A stretch of 29,985 nt of DNA from Plakobranchus ocellatus (GCA_019648995.1 BLXT01005778.1:905123-935107), one strand, 5' to 3'; shown: positions 1 to 10,519, numbered from the stretch's first letter. Translations and numbers: made by a program. The notes: generated by a model not told the origin, from the letters alone.

Positions 1-19
1 TTTGAGCATTTTTTTATCG

Positions 20-500
20 AAATGCTTACTATAAAATTAGTTGGTTCGAAAAGGCATTCAATTTTCACAAAAATAATTGTTTCAAGATCGTCAAAGTGTA
101 AATTAAACCGGCGAAAGAAAACAACGACCTAGCCTTTTCCTGACTAATTTCAATCTCGTCCTGAATTTGTATAGTGTATGCAATGGCGAATCTGGCCGAT
201 AATCAACTTGAGTAGGCGATGTAGACTTTTGCCCACTCACCACGCATAATGGACACATTGATGGAAAAACCTTCACTAATAAATAAGTCTATGCCTGTCG
301 AATTATTTTTTAGGTTAAGCCGAAACTTATTTGAGTCTAAATGTAATGCAAAATACACTGAGAAGACAGTTGGATCTATGGCTGGAACTGGTCACTGTTT
401 ATATTCAAGCCCTATTTCTGCGTTCATTGTACTTGCGTCACAATCCAAGCCAAGGTCGAGACAGAGTAATTATTTCAGAGAGCTTGTGGATTTTTCCCTT
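20..500 (+). repeat. Dispersed repeat family A, copy 1 (uninterrupted)
   Basis: This stretch aligns, with scattered differences, to 15320-16528. Shared blocks include the region around 185-240 (CAACTTGAGTAGGCGATGTAG, then the GCCCACTCACCAC block), the CACATTGATG block near 252, the TCTAAATGTAA block near 336 and the GATCTATGGC block near 374. The other copy is broken by two insertions; this one is not, so it shows the pre-insertion state. The 5' edge may lie outside the window and the 3' edge fades near 500. Open frames here (119 and 79 residues) overlap each other, have no recognisable domain and look like chance. The class of the repeat is unknown. Confidence 0.75.
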
Positions 501-1165
501 GGATGCACTTTGCTTAGTATCAAATTGCTCCAAAGCAACAACACAGCAGCTTTATCGAACAGAACCATAGAAGGCGATACGCATTTTCTTGAAAACTGGC
601 TGAATTAGTTACCATGTGTCCCTTCACACTATTGTAGGAAGCAAGCCTCTTATGAAGGTATTCAATTTATATATCCTGGAAAGTATTTGTCCCAACTACA
701 TGGAGACTATGTTGCTGCCTGCACTGAAACAAGCAGGTGTTTTGTAGGTATTCAGTTTTTTTCACAGACATTCATTGATTCAAACGTCTGATACTTTCGA
801 TCTATATTCCTGTAAAGATCAGTGTAATTTTTGCATTCCTGTCCTAAGACTCAAGCTAGTGGTTATATTATAAAACTAAGTTAACTATTAACTATCTTGT
901 AGATCTCCCTTGTTTGTAGAATTTCTCCTGAACCCACAGCATGGGTTCAACTTTATGCGGAAAAACTTAAAATCACTACAACGACGTACAACGATCTTCT
1001 CTCATTCAGGAATATTGTTCCACAACATGCATTTGATTTTTACACCACTCTTCCACACTTGTGAATAATCCTGCATTATTTTGTGTTTCTGTATTTTGTT
1101 TTGCATGATCACAACCATTACTATTTAAATTTGAGGCATTGTTCTACTCTAGTTTGATAATAATA
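501..1165. other. Non-coding, no gene recognised
   Basis: AT-rich sequence with short frames only and no recognisable protein motif, RNA or repeat boundary. Confidence 0.5.
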
Positions 1166-1172
1166 ACAACAA

Positions 1173-1260
1173 CAACAACGACGACGACGATGACGATGAT
1201 GATGATAGATTGCGCTTTTATAAAGCTTTCAACTTACTAAAAAATCTCAAAGCGCTGAAC
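1173..1260 (+). repeat. AAC/GAC/GAT triplet microsatellite with a GCGCTTT-type repeat motif
   Basis: A run of ACA, then ACG, then ATG triplets occupies about 1167-1206. Directly after it comes ATTGCGCTTTTATAAAGC and, some 25 bases on, CTCAAAGCGCTGAACAA. This layout, a microsatellite joined to two inverted GCGCTTT/AAAGCGC words, resembles a short dispersed repeat common in aquatic invertebrate genomes (recalled, not searched). GCGCTTT and AAAGCGC are complementary and could pair. Confidence 0.45.
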
Positions 1261-2660
1261 AATAGCAATTGTGTTCAACAGTGGTAAACTGTAAATAATT
1301 ACATAAACTTCAACATGAGTAACTTCTAGCGCTATGGAAATACTTTGCAAAAATTAAGGTGTTAAATTATTCAAACTTTAAAGACTATGGTAGGAACTCA
1401 TTGTCTATTCTTTCTATACTTGGTAATCTATGTAACGACTTCAGAGGAGATGTGACATGATCATTCTTTTTTTAAAGTAAATTAGTTTTGCTGCATGGTT
1501 TTGAATTTATGATGGATTTAAGATTCTATTGGCAGTGCAGTACAATGCAGCATTTCAATGGTCTGTCGCCTGTTCTTATAGTGCTCATTAAATATTCATT
1601 TCCTAAAACCCACTCTTAGTATGTTTCTGATTGTTCTGTTTCTGTTGTGTTCTTTATGTGAGAAGGGTGTTGTGTTTAGTTTTGTGCATGTGCACCGAAC
1701 GGAGGGCATTTAACTTCAACCGTTCTTCCAATCAAACTTCTTTCCACTTACTTACTTTACTTGTTTTTTTTTATTTTTATTTTTTTTTTTAATAGTTTTT
1801 ATAGCTTTAGACACTGGTTAAAATATTTGAAAAATTATTCTATAGCCATTCCCACATGAACTAATCGTATGAATTCCACATGAACGAAATCGGATGAGCG
1901 CCTGTTGCTTATTTTTCAAACCCTTAATTATCGGCGAAAATTATGCAATTTCGCACCTTGAGACAACTCGTATGATTCGCGCCTAAGGGGCACTGATGTC
2001 AAAACCAATATCCATCGAAATAAAAAACATGCAAAAGAGAAATAACATCTTGTAGCAGTAAGCTTGAATGGAATACATCTATACGAAATTACCACAATCA
2101 AGGCACCAATGCTAAATAGATTTCATAAAGCCAATGCTGTCGGTAATAAAACAATACAATGGATTCTTTTTAAATCGAAAAATGACGAGCCAAAATACCT
2201 GGTTAAAACAAGGACATAAGATCGTCCTTACGGTTACATCTATTTAAACGCTTTATCTCCATCCCAATAAACCAAAGTGAAAATGAAGGTACCCAGCGTT
2301 TTGGTTGAAAAATAGATTATATTGTATTTCATCATCCAATAGCAAAACTGCTAGATATGCCTATCACCCGCACTGTGCTTCTCAACAAGCAGGTTTAAGT
2401 TGTAAATCCATTTTCCTTTTTTTAAATTTATAATTAACTTTAAGTTTTAACTGCCCTTTGACCATGCCATAGATAGGTCTACAAAAAGGTAAACGCTGCC
2501 AAAAACAAATCAGGAGGGGTAAAGAATGTTTGGGAGAATAACCTTCAAAACAGATGAAATCGTTAGATTTGTGAATAAAATTAGCTAAAGTTCAATACAG
2601 CAGCCACGTGTGAAAGCCTGAATCACCAATAAAATGGGCCAAATGGTCTAACATTCTGGC
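1261..2660. other. Non-coding, no gene recognised
   Basis: AT-rich sequence with a T-rich run near 1764-1792 and no long frames. No protein homology or RNA gene was recognised. Confidence 0.5.
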
Positions 2661-2665
2661 CAAAG

Positions 2666-2768
2666 TCATTTACAAAATGGCGCAAGTCATAATGGCCTGC
2701 TGCAAAATGGCGTAAGTCATTTACAAAATGTCTTAAGTCATAATGCCTAGTTGGAAAATGGCGTAAGT
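2666..2768 (+). repeat. 51 bp tandem repeat, two copies
   Basis: TCATTTACAAAATG recurs at 2666 and 2717, and AAAATGGCGTAAGTC closes both units. Each unit also contains two related half-words (CAAAATGGCGCAAGTC, CAAAATGGCGTAAGTC), so the 51 bp unit looks like an older doubling. An inverted relative, GATTTACGCCAAAATG, lies at about 2888-2903. Confidence 0.75.
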
Positions 2769-2907
2769 CCTCTCTATCCCATAATATTTAATGTCTCGTG
2801 AGAAAACCGTTCTGAATATTTTGAATTTATCACTTTGTTCATGAAAATGACAGTTTTTTTTCGATTATTTCAAAACTAGCAAAAAATGATTTACGCCAAA
2901 ATGTTAG

Positions 2908-3240
2908 CAATGTGACGATATGAAATCAATTTTTGCAGTACTTTTGGTATTCCAGACTAGCTAATCACTGATATTGGTCGACAATTAGTTACGGAGAGTT
3001 TGACAACTTTACTAAAATGTGGGGATATCGCACGTCAAGTCAAGCCCGTATTATCCTCAGTCCAACAGATTAATGAGCGCATGGTGCAAGCCATCAAGAC
3101 AACACTCAAGAAATGCAGCGTCTCAATTTAGATCCTCAGTTAGTGCTGTTGTCACTGAAATCCATACCGTTTGATTCACATTTGCTGTCTCCAGCTGACA
3201 TTCTGTTTGGCAGAAGAATCAAGGGCACTCTCCTTACATG
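2908..3240 (+). pseudogene. Ty3/gypsy integrase core, decayed C-terminal fragment
   Basis: Conceptual translation gives pieces of a retroviral-type integrase spread over all three plus frames. KSIFA then FGIPD appears at about 2921-2961. A TDIG block follows, where the family has S/T-D-N-G; it contains the second catalytic Asp. Next come FTKMWGYRTS and a YYPQSN-type block, then MVQAIKTTLKKC (3081-3116), and finally a frame ending LLSPADILFGRRIKGT (about 3188-3232) before a TGA. The order matches gypsy pol integrase running into its C-terminal linker. There is an in-frame TAG at about 2957 and at least three frameshifts. It is not the same family as the element at 27-30 kb, because the residues differ widely. 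No LTRs or other pol domains were found nearby. Confidence 0.75.
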
Positions 3241-5985
3241 AATATATATAATTCAACTCTTGTCAATCTAAACAAATTGTAATGTAATATATGTAATGGC
3301 AATAACATACTTATGATAATACAGCTCAGTATAAATATTACACATAGTTATTAAAACATATACTGAGCTATTAAGGAACAGTACTGTGATTTGTAATAAA
3401 TTAAAAGTAAGACTTTGACACCATGGCACAAATTTTCAACACCTGATGGAGCCCCAAATGTGCATTATAGATTAACACCTGCTCATGGTTAATACGAACA
3501 AAGGAGTAAAAAGCTATCCAAGAGTCAAGATGTGTTGCTGAAGAAGAGGGATGTGGTATAGAGTCCATTACGTAATCAAGAAACATAATTTACAATAATT
3601 GGTAATTATTAATTATTAGGATTAATATCCCTAACTAGCAGTAGCACATGTGTTGGCACTTACAATAAATTAAAAGTAAATGTGGCTGCTCATTGAAACT
3701 GAAGATTGTTGTTACATAATTTCAAGCATCCATTGTCATCTGTCTCCATATATATGAATACATTACAGTAAAGTTTGAGGCTGAAACTGATAATTTGACA
3801 CTTAACATAATTTTGTATTGGTGATCAGATATGTTGGGTAAGATGGCCCAACAATAACACTTTTCCAGAAAGAGAATTTTGACATTTTTGTATCCTCCTT
3901 TTCTAGGCCCATTAAAAAATTTAAAAGCTTAAATCTCAGCACAGATTCAAATTATCTGTATCCAGTTTTTATCAACATAAAGCTCACAAAATGCAATTGC
4001 AGGCTGTATCAGTGGTTTAAAATGTTCAAAATGCAGCCTGTAACTTCTGTGGACTGTCCACGTGACGTTTCTATCAATACTATTATACAAATGTGAGTTT
4101 TTTTTGTTTCAAACATATCTGAATTAGATTGAAAAATAATCTTATCTAGAAATCTGCCCAGTGCTTTAAGTGTTATGAAAAGTCAACTCAATGTTAAGTC
4201 GAAGTAAAAGTGTTTCCATACGTTGAAAAGGTGTAGGTCAGGACTGGTGGTCATTTGCTTAAACTTTTACTTTCATTAAGCTGTCAAAAGTAAGAAAAGA
4301 TTAATAATTGACTGCCTGATATGCGCAGAGTATGATACAGCAATGATATCAAACTTGAAGCGAAGAAAGTTTCTTTGGCAGAAGTCATTCTCAAATCTTG
4401 GGCAAATGAAAATAGTGGGCAGGTAACTGTACACCAATGTATTTTTTTAAAGGTTTATCCTTGAAATCTGAATGAAAATGATACTCTGTCACCAAGATCA
4501 CCCAAGGAATACTTTATATAATATGACATAAATTTTTCATAAGACGAGTTTTACAAGTGCAGCACTTTGGGCATGGCATACAATAACAATGATATTGGGT
4601 AATATACACACAGATATATATGCACACATGCTTGCATTATACACATAATCCAATAGTAATTAGTACTTTAGGGAAAGTAAATCTTCCTTCCAACCAGACT
4701 TTAAAAAAAGGAATTGTAATTTGGGGGTAGCATGAGATACAGCATATTACATCATGGTAAACGCATGTCTGAAGAACACCTGTATTCAACGTCTAACATT
4801 AGTTTCCATTGTCAGGAATTTTGGGTGTAAAATGAGAACATTCAGGTAATTTACACACAAAATTTTGGTCAGCTTTTACAGCAAGTTTGTTTTAAACTAA
4901 AACTTAAACCACTTCGATACAAGCTGCAGAATGATCTGGGCGTTTTATCCAATGTAGAAAAAAAAAAAAAAACATAATTCACTTGGGGGTATTTCTACAC
5001 TTCACTGCACTTGGAAGTAAAAAGTGCAAAGGTGGACAAACTTGGGTCGGGTGTGATCTCATCTTCTGCTCACCTCATGCCTTGAGCCTGATTTTCCAGT
5101 TTTTTTTAATTGAGGAGTGTGTCCTCTGCTCGCCTCATGCGTTTTTCCCCCACCAATTTTCATTTCAGGCTAACAATTTTGAACAATTTTTGAACAAATG
5201 TCTTTCCTTCTCTAGCAGCGTTGTCCTTCAAAAGCACTGCCAGACAGCTATCTTTTGATTAGTTTTATTGCTCTGTAAGTTCAAGTATCTGATGGCATTT
5301 TCTTTAACAGCACCTGGTAATATTAATTATGTAGTTACAGAACTGCTTAATGACTAAATTAGTGTACGGTTGAAAGTGGCAAAATGAGAGATCTAATAAT
5401 AACATTATAATTATTGGGCTTAGCTGTAGACAAATTATTTTTACTACTGTTGAAAAAAGAACAGTCATTTTTCATGTTATTATCAATTTGGGCTTATGAC
5501 TGTTTTCCGAATTTCTGGGATATGGTAAGTTTTTTTTTTCTTTTTTGGACTGAAGGTGCCAAAGGCAGGAATCAGAAGAAACAAATTTATTATGCCCCAG
5601 ACACTTTCAACACTATTGTGAGCTGTAAAATTATTTATCAGAATCTGAAGGTACATATATTGTAGAATGGAGCTTGGTCCATTGCAATAATGATGTATTA
5701 AACTGATAATTTGGTTTGTCACTGGTCAGTGTTAGAGTTTTATTGTACCAGATACCTGTTATGATCACCTCTTATCTTAACCAATATTTCATCTTCAAGT
5801 ATGCTACCTCCATTACAATATATTCTATATCTTTTCTTTGTTCTATATATTGGCATATCTAAATGAAACTTTATGTAACATGTGCTCTTGCTTTCGGCAC
5901 ATATGAAGGCAGCTCGGTCAGTACATCATACACATGTCTCTGCAAGTGGCTCATATCATCACCACAAATATTTTCAGAAGGCTCC
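3241..5985. other. Non-coding, no gene recognised
   Basis: Long AT-rich stretch. The open frames at 3401-3586, 4983-5258, 5414-5665 and 5483-5722 are short, overlap on opposite strands or run through homopolymers, and carry no recognisable domain. An A-run lies at 4958-4972 and a T-run at 5529-5539. This could be intron or intergenic DNA. Confidence 0.5.
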
Positions 5986-5990
5986 CATCT

Positions 5991-6359
5991 TTAGAAAAAA
6001 GTCACCTCTTGCATTTTTCTGGGCAAAAAGATCCTCTGGCTTTTCCATTTAAAGACAGTCCTGGCTGCAATTGTACCCAGACACAGAATATCATAAAATA
6101 GCACCATTGACCACCTTTTTGGTGTGTATATAACTGTCCAGGTCATTTTTATACTGACCCCATCCTCTGTTTGGCTGTAGAATATGACCAGTTCCAATTA
6201 GAATTTTTCATTTGTGGTGCATCACGGGCAACCTAATCATACCTGGATGATATCAAAATGACATTCTTTGAATAGTCCATGATAATTGATGATCATTCCG
6301 TCTTCTTGAGATCTGAAAATTATTTCTTTCAGACTCGGTTGTTTCTTCCTGTCAAATTT
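5991..6359 (-). pseudogene. piggyBac-like transposase, C-terminal catalytic remnant
   Basis: Read on the minus strand, the first piece (6359 to 6237) gives KKQPSLKEIIFRSQEDG then MIINYH and ends at a TGA. This fits the stretch of piggyBac (DDE_Tnp_1_7) transposases before the ILST-H segment. The second piece (6197 to 5991) reads FYSQTEDGVS, where the family has YN-x-TKGGVD, then YTPKRWSMVLFYDILCLG and TIAARTVFKW, then RIFLPRK. These match the conserved RW...F aromatic helix, the IAA-type segment and the R-x-FL block. The catalytic Asp of TKGGVD is replaced (GVS), and a frameshift and stop separate the pieces. The N-terminal domain, the earlier catalytic Asp residues and the cysteine-rich C-terminus were not found, so this is a dead fragment. 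Family assignment rests on motif order alone. Confidence 0.6.
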
Positions 6360-6390
6360 TTTTGTGGGAGGAATGGCGCAGTTTCTATCT

Positions 6391-6442
6391 AACTTAGAAG
6401 CTGTTTAAAATTTTTTCCATCAAACTTAGAAGCTGTTTAAAA
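6391..6442 (+). repeat. 20 bp direct repeat, two copies
   Basis: AACTTAGAAGCTGTTTAAAA occurs exactly at 6391-6410 and again at 6423-6442, with a 12 bp spacer. It looks like a small tandem duplication next to the piggyBac remnant. Confidence 0.8.
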
Positions 6443-7370
6443 AGGAGTTTCATATTCAAACCCAGTTTGTTGTAAAGATTATAATTCAAAGTGATTTCAA
6501 AGCTAGAGTGGCGCCATAACATTCTGACCTGGGAACAGGTCTTCAAAAGGCCTGGTTTTGGAAAGTGCAAAGAAAATGGACATCCATTATAAGTGCATAT
6601 TTTCATTTTACATAAAAAGGTTAAGTAACAGTGTTTTTCAAATGGAAGTATAAAAGATGGAATTGTTTGCATAAATGGGATTCTTTAAGCATCTTTTGTG
6701 CTAAAAGTACAAAACCTATGCAAGTGGTGCATGGAACTCATTCACCAGTTATATTATTTATCACAAGGTTTTGAGATTTACATGCAAACCAAATATATAT
6801 GAAAATTAAAAAAAAAAAAGTGATTGTCTTGCTCTTTGACTTTACAGTCTTTGCCTGTTTTCAAAATAAGGTTTTAACCAAATACAAGTGCACCTTGAGT
6901 TTAATGCCATTTCAATGGGTATGTTTACTCTCCCTACAGACTTATTTTTTTTTTTTTTTGGTTTCTCAATCCATACACAGGCATAACTGCCGCTGTGCCT
7001 TTTAAAAGTTTGTTTTGAAGTGTTTTGATATATCTTCGAGGCTTTTAACATTTATTAGCTGTCTCAATTGTATGTTCCCTTGGGGCTGTCACCCATGTTT
7101 TGCTAAAGGTCTGATTTCTTCTTTTACAAAAAGTCTGCGAATGTTTTGAAGTCTTTGAACTGTTGAGATACCTGGTGCTGGTGAGCTTTAGAACTCCCAC
7201 TATTAATAGCGACACTCTCGTAAAAAGTAGTTCTAGATTCTAGCAATAGACTGCTGTTTCTTAAGAAAATTGAAAACAGTGGGCTGAATATTAGGAAAAA
7301 TATGACAATTGGCCTATAGCTTAGATCTGTCTTTGGAGTTTTGTTTCACACATCATTAGATATGCAGATT
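6443..7370. other. Non-coding, no gene recognised
   Basis: The frames at 6394-6672 (minus), 6799-7005 (plus) and 6842-7051 (minus) overlap or run through poly-A/poly-T and show no domain. No RNA gene was recognised. Confidence 0.5.
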
Positions 7371-7382
7371 TCCTAAGATACT

Positions 7383-7448
7383 CAACAGGTTAAGCACCTA
7401 CTTACACTGTCAAGATAAAGACAGAATAAGCAGGTGCTTGAGCTGTTG
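7383..7448. other. Well paired 66-nt hairpin
   Basis: The arms 7383-7411 and 7420-7448 are complementary. CAACAG pairs with CTGTTG, AAGCACCT with AGGTGCTT, and the CTTA/TAAG and CTGTC/GACAG words pair closer to an 8-nt loop (7412-7419). About 24 of 29 positions pair. Outside the arms, GATACTC (7377-7383) and GAGTATC (7467-7473) could pair after an asymmetric bulge. The size and symmetry suit a microRNA precursor, but a small MITE relic is equally possible. No known microRNA was recognised. Confidence 0.5.
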
Positions 7449-8020
7449 ACCAAATCCACAGAATAAGAGTATCCTATGGAATTACAAGTATGGACTTGCC
7501 ACAGTTGCCTTGATTGTGTGCTCTATATTTGCTTCTTTTGGTTTCCAGATTAATTTGCTCAGTGAAGTGGAGCTTTTAAAAATGTAAAGCTGTATTAAAT
7601 TGAATCTGATTTTGAAAGTGTTTTCTGCCACAAAAATGTACGGTATGTTCTTTGAAGCCCTTTCCGCCGAGTGGCCCAGGTGTAGCCTACTGCAGTTTCT
7701 TGAGGATGATGTTTAGACGCGCAACAGTTAGCTTTCCTGAACTCTTGACACCCAAATTATTTTTGTTCGAAATCGTAAAATCGGTCAAATCAATATATCG
7801 ACCTTGCATGTTAGTGGAAAATATTACATTCTTCTATCAAACCATTATTCACTGGCCCAATAGTATGCAAGTTGTTGCCAATAGCTGTTCTCCTCCATTA
7901 AATGCAGCTATAGTGTGACTTCGCATGTAACCTTTTTGTTCCTACTGAAATGCTTTGAGAACTTCTTTAATGAGGGCCCCTCAATAGTTTGAACGAAACC
8001 TAGCTCTGCATTTGCCTTTC
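7449..8020. other. Non-coding, no gene recognised
   Basis: One plus-strand frame of 88 residues (7652-7918) carries no recognisable domain and no codon or splice evidence supporting it. Confidence 0.45.
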
Positions 8021-8024
8021 CCCT

Positions 8025-8033
8025 TTGTCTATG
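8025..8033 (+). repeat. Candidate 9 bp target-site duplication, left copy
   Basis: TTGTCTATG directly precedes the terminal repeat (CGGTAGTTATT) of the array and recurs at 12948-12956, just after its right end (AATAACTACCC). A further copy sits inside the array at 10511-10519. Confidence 0.6.
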
Positions 8034-8039
8034 CGGTAG

Positions 8040-8310
8040 TTATTATTGAACAAATGACACGAGATATCGCGAGATATCTTGAGATAACACGAGATATCAT
8101 GAGATAACATGAGATATCATGAGATAACAATGAGATAACAATGAGGTAACACAAGATATCATGAGATAACATGAGATATCATCAGATAACATGAGATACC
8201 ATGAGATAACATGAGATATCCTGAGATAACATGTGATATCACGAGATAACATGTGATATCACGGGATAACATGAGATATCATGAAATAACATGGGCTATC
8301 ATGAGATATC
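8040..8310 (+). repeat. 10 bp repeat array, left arm of unit 1
   Basis: GAGATAAC and GAGATATC alternate in near-perfect 10 bp steps; between 8161 and 8220 every 10-base block is one repeat. The outermost copies carry CG (ACGAGATATCGCGAG), while most inner copies carry TG (ATGAG). Confidence 0.9.
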
Positions 8311-8364
8311 ACTAAATTGTAAAAAGTATCACACTCAAGCTGCACCTGGCAATCCATCCTCAAC

Positions 8365-8800
8365 AAAACCGAATGGTCTAATCAAGTAGATTCTTTTACG
8401 TTGCAAGCATCAACATCATTTTAATTAAACAATTTTTAAAGAAAACAAACATTTGAAAATCTATAATCAATATGCCTCATAATTCAAGGTACTTCAAAAT
8501 GGAATAAGAACATTTTACAAAACTGAATGCTCAAATCAAGCAATGTCTTTTATGTTGCAGTATCAACACTATTGTAATTGCACCATTTTTAAAGAAAGCA
8601 AACACTTGAAAATGTCAATAATCTATGTACCTTATATAGGTACTTCAAGATGAGTTGAAAACGTCTACAAAACCAAATGCTCAAATCAAGTAATGTGTTT
8701 TATGTTGTAATAATCAATACCATTGAAATTACGTACTTTTTAAAGAAAACAGACAATTTAACTAATGTGCCTTATATTTCAAGATATTTCAAGATGCACT
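8365..8800 (+). repeat. Internal repeats of about 152 bp, unit 1
   Basis: AAAACCGAATG, AAAACTGAATGCTCAAATC and AAAACCAAATGCTCAAATC start successive copies near 8365, 8518 and 8668. Each copy also holds TTTTTAAAGAAAACAAAC-like and CTTCAAGATG-like blocks. Copies are diverged, and the third is cut short by the right arm. The 109-bp-scale frames here are chance. Confidence 0.8.
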
Positions 8801-8945
8801 TTAGTATTATCTGAGAATATATCATGTTTTCTCGGATAATATCACGTTATCTCGAGATATTTAATCTAATCTCAGGATATTTTATGTTATGTCACAATAT
8901 CTTATGTTATCTCTCGATATCTCGAGTTATGTGCTAAAAAAATAA

Positions 8946-9753
8946 CTACCCATGAGTTTATCATTTAACAAATAACACGAGATATCGTGAGATAACATGA
9001 GATATCCTGAGATAACATGAGGTATCATAGATAACATGAGATATCCTGAGATTCCATGAGATAACATGAGATATCATGACACATCATGAGTTATCATGAA
9101 TTGTAATAAATATCACACTCAAACTGCACCTAGCAATTATTTCCTCAACAAAAGTGAATGCTCAAGTCAAGGATTTTCAAATGTTAGCTTTCTTTAAAAA
9201 ATATGATATTAATAGTGTTGATGCTTACCACATAAAAGCCATTGCTAGATTTGAGCATTTCGTTTCTAAAAGTCTTAGTTCATCTTGAACAGAAGCATCT
9301 TGAAATATAAGGCATATTGATTAGAAACATTTTCATATGTTTGCTTTCGTAAAACATTGTGTAATTAGATGGCGTTGATTGTTACAACGGAAAAGCCATA
9401 ACTTGATTTGAGCATTTGATTTTATAAACATTCTTAGTTCATCTTAAAACATAAGGCATATTGATTATATGTATTTTCAAACGTTTTGTTCATTAAAAAA
9501 TGATGTAATTAAAATAGTGTTGAAGCTTTTGACACAAAAGATATTCCATGACTTGCGCATTCAATTTTGTTGAGAAAATAATTGCTAGGTGCAGTTTGAG
9601 TGTGATATTTATTACAATTCATGATATCTCATGTTATCTCATGTTATCTCATGATATCTCATGTTATCTTAAGTTATATCATATTATTTCACATTGCCTC
9701 ATGTTATCTCACGATATCCGGCATTATTTGTTAAATGATAAATACATGGGTAG
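8946..9753. mobile_element. Foldback unit 2 with matching long terminal inverted repeats
   Basis: The left end reads CTACCCATGAGTTTATCATT and the right end, complemented, reads CTACCCATGTATTTATCATT; both run on into AACAAATAA and the 10 bp array. The inside starts in the forward sense (GTGAATGCTCAAGTCAAG, about 9153-9170) and switches at about 9171 to the reverse sense for the rest, so the unit is asymmetric around its turning point. Confidence 0.65.
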
Positions 9754-10328
9754 TTTTTTTTTTAAACAAATAACCTGAGATATCGTGAGATAAAATGAAA
9801 TATCCCGAGATTACGTGATATGTTTAAAAAAAAAAAAACATGATATATTCTCAGATAACACTAAAGTGCATCTTGAAATATGAGACACATTAGTTACAGA
9901 CATTTGTTAATGTTTGCTTTCTTTAAAAATTATGTAATTACAATGGCGATGATTATTACAAAATAGAATATATTATTTGATTAGACAATATGGTTTTGTA
10001 AACATTTTTAACTCATCTTGAATCACCTTGAAATATAAGGCCATTGATTATAGACTTTTTCAAGTGTTTGGTTTCTAAAAAAAATGGTCTAATTAAAATA
10101 ATGTTGATGCTTACAACGCAAAAGACTTACTTGACTTGAGCATTTGGTTTTGATGAGGTATATTGCCAAGTGCAGTTTGAGTGTGAAATGTGTTATAATT
10201 CAGTTTTATTTCATGATATCTCATGTTATTTTATGACATCTCATGGTATTTCATGACATCTCATGTTACCTCGTAATATCTCATGTTATCTCGCCATATC
10301 TCATCTTATTTGTTAAATAATAACTACT
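9754..10328 (-). mobile_element. Unit 3 of the foldback array, reverse orientation
   Basis: It begins with AAACAAATAACCTGAGATAT and ends with TTATTTGTTAAATAATAACTAC. The internal repeats read in the reverse sense (TTGAGCATTTGGTTTTG near 10136). Two further arm fragments, each ending in AATAATAACTACC, follow at 10329-10412 and 10413-10510. Confidence 0.6.
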
Positions 10329-10510
10329 GCATGTTATCTATGATACCTCATGTTATCTCAGGATATCTCATGTTATCTCACGATATCTCGTGTTATTTGT
10401 TAAATAATAACTACCGCAATTTAGTGTTATCTCGGGATATCTTGTGTTATCGCGGGATATCTTCTGTTATCTCGCGATATCTCGTGTTATTTGTTAAATA
10501 ATAACTACCC

Positions 10511-10519
10511 TTGTCTATG
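10511..10519 (+). repeat. Third copy of the 9 bp flank word, inside the array
   Basis: TTGTCTATG followed by TTTTTA occurs here and again at 12948-12962, so the match extends beyond the 9 bp word into what is host flank at the right end. Confidence 0.7.

Noticed and set aside
249..608. 119-residue plus-strand frame
   Set aside because: It lies within dispersed repeat A, overlaps another frame, and the second repeat copy does not preserve it.
5483..5722. 79-residue minus-strand frame
   Set aside because: It includes a lysine run from a poly-T tract, overlaps an opposite frame and shows no homology.
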